Assembly (NCBI RefSeq): GCF_900167475.1
Contig: NZ_LT796768.1
Span: 2,790,001 to 2,854,000 of the forward strand
Reading direction: 5' to 3'
DNA from: Aeromicrobium choanae
GTDB lineage: Bacteria; Actinomycetota; Actinomycetes; Propionibacteriales; Nocardioidaceae
Length of the DNA stretch: 64,000 nucleotides
The notes beneath the pieces are model-generated. The model saw only the letters and a list, made by a program, of their open reading frames with translations, did not search any database and was not told where the DNA came from. Positions 16,946 to 24,733 of the stretch are shown here, in pieces. The position numbers were made by a program, and so were the translations under genes. Each line of letters begins with the position of its first letter. Within the stretch, counting starts at the first letter, position 1.

Positions 16946-17736
16946 CCGTCGTCGTCGCGTTCGCGGCGGTCGTCCTGGTCATGGCGGCCGGAGCCGTGGC
17001 GTCGCGGGTCAGGGACACGTTCGCGATCGTGGACGTCGCCTGGCCTGTGGCCTTCGGCGTGGGCATGGCGGCAGCGGCATCGGTGGGCCTCGTGGGCGAT
17101 CTCGGGGAGGCCTGGCGCACGGTGCTGGCGCTCGTGCTGGTGCTGGTCTGGGCCGGGCGGCTCGCCTCCCACCTCGGCCGGCGAACCTTCGCGGCGGAGG
17201 AGGACGACCCTCGGTACCTCGAGTACATGGGCGGCTCGGCGCGGGAGGTGGCGTTCGTCGCGCTGCTGACGAAGGTCTACGGACTGCAGGCGGTCCTCGT
17301 GCTCGCGGTGGGCTATCCGGTCTTCGCGTCGGCCTCGCTGTCCGTGCGGTGGCCGGTCGTCGCGATCGTCGGTGCGGTGGTGGCGGTGGCGGGGGTGGCC
17401 TTCGAGGCCGTCGCCGACCGTCAGCTCGCGGCGTACCGTGCGACGCCCAAGGAGCGGCGCGCGGCCGTCCTGTCCACCGGCGTCTGGTCGTGGAGTCGGC
17501 ACCCGAACTACTTCGGCGAAGCGATGACCTGGTGGGGGCTGTGGCTCGTGGCCGGTGCCGCGAGCGGGTGGGCGCCCCTGCTGTGGACGCTGCCCGCGCC
17601 GATCGTGCTGACGGCGATCGTCACCGTCGTCTCGGGCGTCCGGATCGCCGAACGGCGCATGCGCGGCCGATCCGGCTGGGACGCGTACGCGGCCCGGACG
17701 TCCGTCTTCGTGCCGCTGCCGCCGCGCCAGTCCTGA
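16939..17736 (+). CDS. DUF1295 / steroid-5-alpha-reductase-like membrane protein
   Basis: A 265-residue integral membrane protein with about six hydrophobic helices. The conserved C-terminal half includes LSTGVWSWSRHPNYFGEAMTWW, the signature of DUF1295 and related methyltransferase/reductase folds, where the RHPNY region binds a nucleotide cofactor, and ends in RRMRGRSGWDAYAARTSVFVP. Last gene of the four-gene lipid operon. In many bacteria this family sits beside CFA synthases and DUF1365; it may reduce an acyl double bond, but the reaction is not established here. Confidence 0.85.
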   Translation: MVTVVVAFAAVVLVMAAGAVASRVRDTFAIVDVAWPVAFGVGMAAAASVGLVGDLGEAWRTVLALVLVLVWAGRLASHLGRRTFAAEEDDPRYLEYMGGSAREVAFVALLTKVYGLQAVLVLAVGYPVFASASLSVRWPVVAIVGAVVAVAGVAFEAVADRQLAAYRATPKERRAAVLSTGVWSWSRHPNYFGEAMTWWGLWLVAGAASGWAPLLWTLPAPIVLTAIVTVVSGVRIAERRMRGRSGWDAYAARTSVFVPLPPRQS

Positions 17737-17746
17737 TCCGTGAGGG

Positions 17747-19309
17747 TCAGCGCTTGATCTTGCGCCCCTTGCTGGTCTTGGCGACCGTCAGGTACGACGA
17801 CTTGAACACGGTGATGCGGACCCTGATCACCTTGCCGCGGTCGGCCTTCTTGACCTTGTAGGTCGACTTCACGGCGCCGCGGATCGGCTTGCCGTTCCGC
17901 GTCCAGCGGTAGCGGACCTTGACGGGCTTCGGCCCCCACTTGGCGGTGTGCGCCTTGAGCCGCTTGCCGGCCTTCGCGGTGCCGATCACCTTGACGCCAC
18001 CAACCTTGAGGGCACGCTTGGCGACCGTGGCGCCCGAGGTGCTGACGTAGTGGTTCCACCAGCCCGGGCGGGTGACGGTCGTGCGCACCCGGACCTTCTG
18101 GTTCACGTCGGCGGAGCGCAGCGTGTAACGGCTGCCCGTCGCGCCCGTGATGGCCGTCGAGCCGCGCAGCCACTGATGGGTCACCTTCGCGGCGGGGTCC
18201 GCGGTCAGGCCGGTCGGCGCGGCCAGGACTCGTCCGACGGTCGGCGCGCCGGCGGGCGCCGGGGTCGCGCGCAGCGCCTGGACCGGACGGCTCCCCGCGA
18301 CCTGCACCTGCGCGCGCTGGAAGCTGTCGCTGCCGTCGACGTAGTTGCCCTGGGCGTCGGTCCGGTAGATCTTCAGGCGGGCGTCGATCCGCGCGCCGGC
18401 GTGGGCCGCGGCCACGGTGAAGCGCGAGGTGGCGCCGTTGTACGTGGTGGAGGCCGGCTGGGGGACGCCGTCGACGAACCAGGAGATCTCGCTGTACGTG
18501 CTGGCCGGCTTGCCGAAGCTCGCGGTCAGCGTGGCGCCGGGCGTGGCCGTGCCGGCGATCGTGAGGGGCGACGTCGGCTGCACGTGCTGCGTGCCGCCGA
18601 CCTTCGTCGTGGGCGTGATGAGCGTGGCGGGCTTGTAGCCCGGGCGGCTGGAGGTCACCCTCGCGTGGATCCACGCTCCGTCCTGGGCCGGCGTCGGGGT
18701 GAAGCTCGCGGAGGTGGCTCCCGCGATCGTCACGGCGGGAGCACCGTCACGCCGGGAGATCCACTGGTAGCTGAAGGTGGCGTCCGTGGGGCGCCAGCCC
18801 TCCTGCCCGACGATCGTCAGCGGCTCGCCGACGCGGTACGAGCCGACGATGAACGGGTCCACCGGCGCCATGCCCAGGCCCTGCCTGGGCAACGTGACCG
18901 AGAAGGTCTTGGACGGCGTCGCGGTCGAGGAGGTCCAGGTCTGCGCGGTCTCGAACGAGGTGGCGTTGGGCCAGCACGTGTCGCGGTGGCGCACCTCCGG
19001 CTGCCAGAACTTCGTCGAGGACACCTCGCCGTAGTAGGTGTCGGCGAAGCAGACGCGGTACTGCCCGCCGACGGGCACCTGCCACGAGAAGCGACCCTGC
19101 GCGTCGGTGAGCTTCGGTCCGAACTGGAGCGTCGTCCACTCGCCGCCCTCGCGAATGTAGATCTCCCACCCGACGTTCGGCAGCGGCTTGCCGCTGGGAT
19201 CGAGGGCGACGCCGGTGATCCGGCCGTCCGCCGCCTGCGCCGACGTGGCTGTCAGCGGGACGAGCAGGAGGGCGAGGAGGGCGAGCAGCGCGGGACGCAG
19301 GAGACGCAT
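17747..19309 (-). CDS. Secreted multi-domain repeat protein (Ig-like/carboxypeptidase-regulatory-like)
   Basis: A 520-residue exported protein with a Sec signal peptide (residues 1-27, ending SAQA|ADGRITG). An initial domain (~28-150) resembles carboxypeptidase regulatory-like folds (ITGVALDPSGKPLPNVGWEI). It is followed by about four Ig-like repeats: YQWISR (~residue 195), ISWFVDG (~265), THQWLRGSTAITGATGS (~385) and RYRWTRNGKPIRGAVKS (~475). The basic C-terminus (SKGRKIKR) may bind the cell wall. No anchoring motif or enzyme is seen; role unknown. The start follows TAGGGT by 7 nt. Confidence 0.8.
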   Translation of the reverse strand: MRLLRPALLALLALLLVPLTATSAQAADGRITGVALDPSGKPLPNVGWEIYIREGGEWTTLQFGPKLTDAQGRFSWQVPVGGQYRVCFADTYYGEVSSTKFWQPEVRHRDTCWPNATSFETAQTWTSSTATPSKTFSVTLPRQGLGMAPVDPFIVGSYRVGEPLTIVGQEGWRPTDATFSYQWISRRDGAPAVTIAGATSASFTPTPAQDGAWIHARVTSSRPGYKPATLITPTTKVGGTQHVQPTSPLTIAGTATPGATLTASFGKPASTYSEISWFVDGVPQPASTTYNGATSRFTVAAAHAGARIDARLKIYRTDAQGNYVDGSDSFQRAQVQVAGSRPVQALRATPAPAGAPTVGRVLAAPTGLTADPAAKVTHQWLRGSTAITGATGSRYTLRSADVNQKVRVRTTVTRPGWWNHYVSTSGATVAKRALKVGGVKVIGTAKAGKRLKAHTAKWGPKPVKVRYRWTRNGKPIRGAVKSTYKVKKADRGKVIRVRITVFKSSYLTVAKTSKGRKIKR

Positions 19310-19316
19310 GGTGCTG

Positions 19317-19322
19317 ACCCTA
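19317..19322 (-). promoter_or_regulatory. -10 box, leaderless start of the secreted repeat protein
   Basis: On the minus strand TAGGGT is followed by 7 nt and the ATG at 19309, with no Shine-Dalgarno. Confidence 0.5.
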
Positions 19323-19392
19323 GTGCCCCTGGAACGTCCTGACTGCCCCCGTTATCGGGGGGTGCCGGCGCTGGGATCAGTCGGCGACGAAG

Positions 19393-19434
19393 GATGATGC
19401 CTTCGGCCCCGCTGGGGTACCCGAAGGCATCATC
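19393..19434. repeat. 42-bp palindromic element, copy 1
   Basis: Perfect 14-bp arms GATGATGCCTTCGG and CCGAAGGCATCATC enclose a 14-base loop that holds a further CCCC/GGGG pairing. The whole 42 bases recur identically at 24671-24712. It starts 21 bases after the prfC stop (minus strand), so it may also end transcription, but there is no long T tract. Confidence 0.85.
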
Positions 19435-19455
19435 GTTCCCCGGCGGGGTGCGTCC

Positions 19456-21021
19456 TCAGCTGCCCCCGGCCGGCAGCTCGTCGAGCATGACGCTCGGATG
19501 GTCGCGCGCCACCTTGTTCGCCCGCCACTTGTCCGTGAAGAGCGCCAGGTGGGTGCCGTCGGCGCGCTGCAGGACCTCGACGCCACGCTCGCCGCTCAGG
19601 GCCTTCGCGCCGTCCGCATCGGTGCGTCGGGCCACCTGGTACTCCAAGCGCGAGAGCCGGATCGGCGAGGTGAACTCGTTCTTCATCCGCTCCTCGACGA
19701 CCTCGAACTGCAGCGGTCCGACGGCGGCCAGGACCGGGCTCTGGTCGCCTCGAAGGTCGGAGCGTAGGACCTGGACCACGCCTTCCTGGTCGAGCTGCTC
19801 GATGCCGCGACGGAACTGCTTGTACCGCCCGATGTCCTTCGCTGTGGCGGTCATGAAGTGCTCGGGGGCGAAGCTCGGCACCGGGGGGTAGTCGATCGCG
19901 TCGCCGTCGTACACGGTGTCGCCGACGCGCAGAGCCTGGGCGTTGACGAAGCCGATGATGTCGCCGGGCGCGGCGTGCTCGACCGAGGAGGTCGTCCGGC
20001 CGAAGACGGCCTGGGCGTACTTCGTGGCGAAGGGCCGACCCGTCGAGGCGTGGGTGACGACCATGCCGCGTTCGAAGGTCCCGGAGACCACGCGCGCGTA
20101 TGCCAGCCGATCGCGGTGGGAGGTGTTCATGCCGGACTGCACCTTGAACACGAACGCGCTGAAGGCGTCGTCGACCTGACGGACCGAGCCGTCGATCCCC
20201 GCCGTCGCGCTCGGTCCGGGCGCCAGCTCGAGCAACAGCTCCAGCAGCTGGGCCACGCCGAAGTTCTGCAGGGCCGAGGCGAACATGACCGGCGTGGTCT
20301 CGCCGCCGAGGAAGCGCTCCTGGTCGTGGTCGGCGCCGTCGAGGGAGAGCAGCTCGCTCTCGTCCACCGCGGCGGACCAGACGTCGGCGTCGACGTCCTC
20401 GACCTCGGACGACGACATCCGGCGTTCGGGTGCCCGCTCGGCCCCGCCCGCGGTCCGGGTGTACTTCACGAACTCGCCCGTGCGACGGTCCAGGACACCC
20501 CGGAAGTCGCCCGCCTCGCCCACCGGCCAGGTCAGGGGAGTCGGACGCAGCTTGATCTCCTGCTCGATCTCGTCCATCAGGCCCAGGGGCGACAGGCCGG
20601 GGCGGTCCCACTTGTTGATGACCGTGATCACGGGGATGCCGCGAAGTGCGCACACCCGGAAGAGCTTGAGGGTCTGGGGCTCGAGTCCCTTGCCGGCGTC
20701 GACCAGCATCACCGCCGAGTCGACCGCCGACAGCACCCGGTAGGTGTCCTCCGAGAAGTCGCTGTGGCCCGGGGTGTCGACCAGGTTGACCACGTGGTCG
20801 CGGTACACGAACTGCAGTGCCGCGGACGTGATCGAGATGCCGCGAGCCTTCTCCATGTCCATCCAGTCCGAGACCGTCGCCTTGCGGTCGTCCTTGCCGT
20901 GCACGGCACCGGCCTGGTTGATGACGCGGGCGTGCAGCGCGAGCGCTTCGGTCAGCGTGGACTTGCCGGCATCGGGGTGGCTGATGACGGCGAACGTGCG
21001 GCGGGGGCGTTTGTCGGACAC
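19456..21021 (-). CDS. prfC: Peptide chain release factor 3
   Basis: A 521-residue translational GTPase of normal RF3 length. The GTPase motifs are clear: SHPDAGKST (G1), DTPGHSDF (G3) and NKWDRPG (G4). The C-terminal half carries the RF3-specific domains (FRRGIEQLDQEGVVQVL, then GPLQFEVVEERMKNEF). It releases RF1/RF2 from the ribosome after peptide release. The start is a GTG at 21021, preceded by TAAATT and 6 nt, which points to a leaderless message. Confidence 0.95.
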   Translation of the reverse strand: MSDKRPRRTFAVISHPDAGKSTLTEALALHARVINQAGAVHGKDDRKATVSDWMDMEKARGISITSAALQFVYRDHVVNLVDTPGHSDFSEDTYRVLSAVDSAVMLVDAGKGLEPQTLKLFRVCALRGIPVITVINKWDRPGLSPLGLMDEIEQEIKLRPTPLTWPVGEAGDFRGVLDRRTGEFVKYTRTAGGAERAPERRMSSSEVEDVDADVWSAAVDESELLSLDGADHDQERFLGGETTPVMFASALQNFGVAQLLELLLELAPGPSATAGIDGSVRQVDDAFSAFVFKVQSGMNTSHRDRLAYARVVSGTFERGMVVTHASTGRPFATKYAQAVFGRTTSSVEHAAPGDIIGFVNAQALRVGDTVYDGDAIDYPPVPSFAPEHFMTATAKDIGRYKQFRRGIEQLDQEGVVQVLRSDLRGDQSPVLAAVGPLQFEVVEERMKNEFTSPIRLSRLEYQVARRTDADGAKALSGERGVEVLQRADGTHLALFTDKWRANKVARDHPSVMLDELPAGGS

Positions 21022-21027
21022 CCAGCG

Positions 21028-21033
21028 AATTTA
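21028..21033 (-). promoter_or_regulatory. -10 box, leaderless start of prfC
   Basis: TAAATT on the minus strand, 6 nt before the GTG at 21021. Confidence 0.5.
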
Positions 21034-21088
21034 CCCGGCGTGGCAGCACGGGGTGACGGCGGTCGCGGCGCGGGCCCGACCGCGGGAC

Positions 21089-22093
21089 TCAGCGGATCGA
21101 CGCGGACGCCGGGTTCGTGCTGAGCACCCTCACGGCGAGTGTCGTCGTGGACTCGACGCCCAGGTAGCCCACGACCGTGTTGACCCGGCCGAGATCCAGC
21201 GGGAGCAGGCCCGGGGTGCCGGGAACGTCAGGGGTGAGACCGAGGTCGAGGTCGTCGCGACCCGACATGATCCGCACGTTGAAGTCGTAGCGTTCGCGGG
21301 CCCCGGGAGCGGCGAGACGGCGGACCACGGTGGCACCCGTCCGGCGCCCGCCGGTCTCCGTCGCCCAGGCATCCAGGGTCGCGGCGAGGGTGCGTCCCTC
21401 GTTGTGGTCGATGTCCGCCCAGACGGTCTCCATGGATCCGGCCTGGGTGAGCAGGACGGCCGCGGTCTTCTCACCGATGCCGGAGACGCCCGGGAGGTTG
21501 TCGCTGGGGTCGCCGCGCAGGGCCGCGAACGCCAGGTAGTGCTCGGCCGCGATGCCGTACATGGTGAGCAGCCGTGCCGGATTGAGCAGCGGCGATCCAT
21601 CGATACCGCCGTTGATCAGCCGGAGCACCTGGGTGTGGTCGCTGATGTGGGCGAACGCGTCCCGGTCGGAGGTGACGATCACGCAGTTCCAGCCGTTGTC
21701 GCGCGCCCACGTGGCGGCTGAGGCGCTCACGTCGTCCGCCTCGAGCCCCGGGGGAGTGAGCGTGGCCAGGCCGAGCGCGTCGAGGAACGCTCCCGTGCGC
21801 TCGAGCTGACCCACGAGCGCCGCATCCTTCTCCGCCCGCCCCGCCTTGTAGGCCGGGTAGAAGTCCGCGCGCTCGGACGCCGCCCGGTCGTCGAGCCCGA
21901 AGATCACGGCATCGGGCGCGAACCGCTCGATGGCCTCGATGATCTGGCGCAGCATGCCGTGGAGCGCCCACGCGGGCCGTCCCGATCGGTCCATCAGCCG
22001 GGTGTGGGCCCGGGCGTGGTGGTTGCGGTGCAGCAGCGAGGGCGCGTCGACCACGAGCAGCAGCTTGCGGGGACGATTCACGGGGACAGACAT
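21089..22093 (-). CDS. 5'-3' exonuclease (PolI N-terminal-domain type)
   Basis: A 334-residue stand-alone homologue of the DNA polymerase I 5' nuclease domain. It has LVVDAPSLLHRNHHA near the N-terminus, the metal-binding acids in LEADDVSASAA and VTSDRDAFAHI, and a helix-hairpin-helix DNA-binding region GDPSDNLPGVSGIGEKTAAVLL. The N-terminal arch is slightly short. The ATG at 22093 has a GAGGAT sequence before it and is preferred to one at 22108. It probably removes RNA primers or flaps alongside a full PolI encoded elsewhere. Confidence 0.88.
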   Translation of the reverse strand: MSVPVNRPRKLLLVVDAPSLLHRNHHARAHTRLMDRSGRPAWALHGMLRQIIEAIERFAPDAVIFGLDDRAASERADFYPAYKAGRAEKDAALVGQLERTGAFLDALGLATLTPPGLEADDVSASAATWARDNGWNCVIVTSDRDAFAHISDHTQVLRLINGGIDGSPLLNPARLLTMYGIAAEHYLAFAALRGDPSDNLPGVSGIGEKTAAVLLTQAGSMETVWADIDHNEGRTLAATLDAWATETGGRRTGATVVRRLAAPGARERYDFNVRIMSGRDDLDLGLTPDVPGTPGLLPLDLGRVNTVVGYLGVESTTTLAVRVLSTNPASASIR

Positions 22094-22137
22094 GGGGATC
22101 CTCGCCATCCTAGGCCGGGTCCCGCACGACCCTGCCG

Positions 22138-22773
22138 TCAGATGAGCTTGGGGAAGCTGAGCAGGAACGCCGTGGTCGACAGGAACCCGACCCCGGCGAT
22201 CGCCAGCAGCACCCACTGCGTGCGCGGGCGACGCAGGCGGGTGGCCAGTGCGGTGAAGAACAGCACGCTCGCGAAGGCGACGGTGAGGATCGTGTAGTTG
22301 TCCCCACGCTGGTTGTTGCGCAAGGCCTCCTGGTACTTGGCGTCGGCACGGGCGTCGGCCGCCCGCGCCTGCTCCAGCTCCGGAATCGCGTACTCCTCGA
22401 GCTGGAACGGGGTGGGCGCGGCCGCCGGATTCTTCAACGGCTGCTCGGCGATCCACACGGGGAAGGCGCTGGCCAACGGCTCGGGGAAGCGTTGCTCGAG
22501 GAAGGTGGTCAGGGTGTCGTCCTCGGCCTGGTACGCCTGCAGCCACTGGGTGAACAGCGACACCTGGACGGTCTGCTTGCGATTGGCGTCCCCTTCGAGG
22601 CGCGCGGCCTCGATGCGGGCCGTGGATGCCTGCGCGAAGGAGATGGACATGGCGCCGCCCCACTTGCTGGCCTGGAAGCCGGTCCACGCGGTCAGGATCG
22701 CCGTGACCGAGAGGAGCACGACGGCGACCAGCTCGAGCCAGTCGACGGAATCATGGGAGCGCTCGTCCGTCAC
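22138..22773 (-). CDS. Membrane protein of unknown function with periplasmic helical loop
   Basis: A 211-residue protein with one hydrophobic helix near the N-terminus (LVAVVLLSVTAILTAW), a long central region rich in charged helices (residues ~45-155, ANRKQTVQVSLFTQWLQ ... RADAKYQEALRNNQRGDN), and two more helices at the C-terminus (ILTVAFASVLFFTALAT; WVLLAIAGVGFLSTTAF). This resembles the DUF4337-type layout. The GTG start at 22773 has a good GGAGG six bases before it. Function unknown. Confidence 0.7.
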   Translation of the reverse strand: MTDERSHDSVDWLELVAVVLLSVTAILTAWTGFQASKWGGAMSISFAQASTARIEAARLEGDANRKQTVQVSLFTQWLQAYQAEDDTLTTFLEQRFPEPLASAFPVWIAEQPLKNPAAAPTPFQLEEYAIPELEQARAADARADAKYQEALRNNQRGDNYTILTVAFASVLFFTALATRLRRPRTQWVLLAIAGVGFLSTTAFLLSFPKLI

Positions 22774-22886
22774 GTGGTCCTCCGTGGAGTCTGTGCCGAG
22801 TCTCGGAGGAGCCGGCGCGCCGATGGTTCATCCTAGGCACCGATTCGTTCTCACTCGCGCTGCGCCTCGGCGTGCCGACCGGGGGT

Positions 22887-23012
22887 TCAGAGGTCTCGGT
22901 GAAAGTCCTCGGGTTCGGGGTCGTGGTGCGTCAGGCTGAAGATCGCCAGGGCGAGGCCGCCCCAGAGGGCGACCATCGCGACGATCATCATGGTGATGGC
23001 GGCGGCGCTCAT
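22887..23012 (-). CDS. metS: MetS-type small subunit of methionine transporter
   Basis: A 41-residue protein with one membrane helix (AITMMIVAMVALWGGLALAIF) and a short charged tail (HHDPEPEDFHRDL). Its ATG overlaps the stop of the transporter gene by 4 nt, so the two are coupled. In Corynebacterium glutamicum a similarly tiny MetS is required with MetP for sodium-dependent methionine uptake. Length, topology and position all match; the exact substrate here is inferred. Confidence 0.85.
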   Translation of the reverse strand: MSAAAITMMIVAMVALWGGLALAIFSLTHHDPEPEDFHRDL

Positions 23013-24550
23013 CGTTCAGCTCCTTCGGTGTCGTCAACGGGAAGGTCCAGCGACGTGCCGCGTCGCCATCGGATGGGGGCGAGGATGTAGCCCGCGACCA
23101 TGACGGACGCCGCGGCTCCCCAGCCGAACAGCGCGATCATCCAGGTCGGATAGCCGCCATAGGGCGTCTCGACGTCGGTGCGGAACGAGTCGAGCGCCAG
23201 GTAGGCCAGCGCGATCGGCACCACGCCGCCCACGAGGAGTCGCCACCAAAACAGCAGCTGGATGGACCCGTGCTGGTTCATGTGGTCGGCCAGTTGCGGC
23301 AGGGCGCGCAAGGACCACGCCACGACCACCATCGAGACCATCGCGACCAGCAGGATGCCGAACTGGTTGATGAAGTGGTCGAGGATGTCCAGCACGTACA
23401 GCCCGCTCGCGGTGGAGAAGAACACGAGGCTGATCGCGGCGGCGGGGATGCTGACGGCGGCAGCGGCCACCGGCCGCGAGAGGTCGAACTTGTCCCGCAC
23501 GGCGGACACGACCACTTCGAGCACCGAGACCAGGGACGTGATGCCCGCGACGACCAGTGAGGCGAAGAACAGCACACCGATCAGCGCGCCGCCGGTGGCC
23601 TCACCGATGATCGTCGGGAAGGTGATGAACGCCAGACCGACGCCGCCCTGGACGACCTCGTCGACAGCCACGCCCTGGCTCTGCGCCATGAAGCCCAGAG
23701 CGGCGAACACGCCGATTCCGGCGAGCAGCTCGAAGCTGGAGTTCGCCAGGCCGACGACCGTGCCCGAGCCCGTCATGTCGGTGTCCCTGCCGACGTACGA
23801 GGCGTAGGTGATCATGATGCCGAAGCCGATCGAGAGCGAGAAGAAGATCTGTCCGAAGGCCGCCGCCCACACGCCCCCGTGGGTCAGGGTGCTCCAGTCG
23901 GGCGTGAAGAACGCCTCCAGGCCTTCGGCCGCGCCGGGCAGGAAGAGGGAGCGAATCACCAGGGCGAGGAACGCGAGGACGAGCACGGGGATGGCGACCA
24001 CCGAAGTCAGGCCGATGCCCTTCTCGACGCCGACGACCATGATGAGGATGACGGCGAGCCACACGATCACCATGGGGACCAGCACGCCGGCCACGACCTT
24101 CAGGTCGACCGTGACGTCTCCGGTCTGCAGGAAGTCCTTCATGAAGAACGTCTCGGCATCGTCCCCCCACGCCGTGTTCACCGAGAAGAACGTGTAGCGC
24201 AGCGCCCATGCGATCACCGCGGCGTAGTAGACGGCGATCATGAAGCAGATGCCGACCTGCCACCAGCCGATCGCCTCGGCTGGGCGACTCAGTCGCGCGA
24301 AGGACAGGGGAGCCGAACCGCGGAACCGGTGACCCAGCGCGTAGTCCAGGTAGAGGAACGGCAACCCGGCGCAGAACAGTGCCACCAGGTAGGGGATCAG
24401 GAACGCTCCGCCGCCGTTCTCGTAGGCGACGTAGGGAAACCGCCAGATGTTGCCCAGCCCGACGGCCGAGCCGATTGCGGCGAAGATGAACACCTTGCGC
24501 GAGGAGAATGCGCCCCGCCTGACCTTCTCGGACCTGACGTCGGTGGACAT
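23009..24550 (-). CDS. metP: Sodium-dependent neurotransmitter-symporter-family transporter (MetP-type)
   Basis: A 513-residue NSS-family symporter with about twelve hydrophobic helices. The first-helix sodium/substrate site is classic: FIFAAIGSAVGLGNIWRFPY (residues 19-38). Further family marks are FSLSIGFGIMITYASYVG and LFFASLVVAGITSLVSVLE. A good AGGAG precedes the ATG. Pairing with the 41-residue MetS-like gene indicates a methionine (possibly alanine) importer. Family is certain; substrate is by analogy with C. glutamicum MetPS. Confidence 0.88.
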   Translation of the reverse strand: MSTDVRSEKVRRGAFSSRKVFIFAAIGSAVGLGNIWRFPYVAYENGGGAFLIPYLVALFCAGLPFLYLDYALGHRFRGSAPLSFARLSRPAEAIGWWQVGICFMIAVYYAAVIAWALRYTFFSVNTAWGDDAETFFMKDFLQTGDVTVDLKVVAGVLVPMVIVWLAVILIMVVGVEKGIGLTSVVAIPVLVLAFLALVIRSLFLPGAAEGLEAFFTPDWSTLTHGGVWAAAFGQIFFSLSIGFGIMITYASYVGRDTDMTGSGTVVGLANSSFELLAGIGVFAALGFMAQSQGVAVDEVVQGGVGLAFITFPTIIGEATGGALIGVLFFASLVVAGITSLVSVLEVVVSAVRDKFDLSRPVAAAAVSIPAAAISLVFFSTASGLYVLDILDHFINQFGILLVAMVSMVVVAWSLRALPQLADHMNQHGSIQLLFWWRLLVGGVVPIALAYLALDSFRTDVETPYGGYPTWMIALFGWGAAASVMVAGYILAPIRWRRGTSLDLPVDDTEGAER

Positions 24551-24670
24551 GTGGCTCCTCTCGGAAGGGACTCCGGGCGGCGTGGATCACACCATCGTCC
24601 GAACATCGTCGCAGAAGAGGGGCCATCGGCGAGAGCCGCGCGCCGCTTTCCCCCAGACCTGGGGGCGAAA

Positions 24671-24712
24671 GATGATGCCTTCGGCCCCGCTGGGGTACCC
24701 GAAGGCATCATC
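24671..24712. repeat. 42-bp palindromic element, copy 2
   Basis: Identical in all 42 bases, loop included, to 19393-19434. It lies 21 bases past the stop of the PrsW gene (minus strand), the same placement as copy 1 after prfC. On the minus strand it is followed by TTTCG, at best a weak T run. Confidence 0.85.
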
Positions 24713-24733
24713 CTTCGGGGCGAAGGGACGACC

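Noticed and set aside
21059..21083. Hairpin with GCGGTCG/CGACCGC arms as terminator of the exonuclease gene
   Set aside because: The stem is only 7 bp with a long loop and no T tract; too weak to list as a feature.
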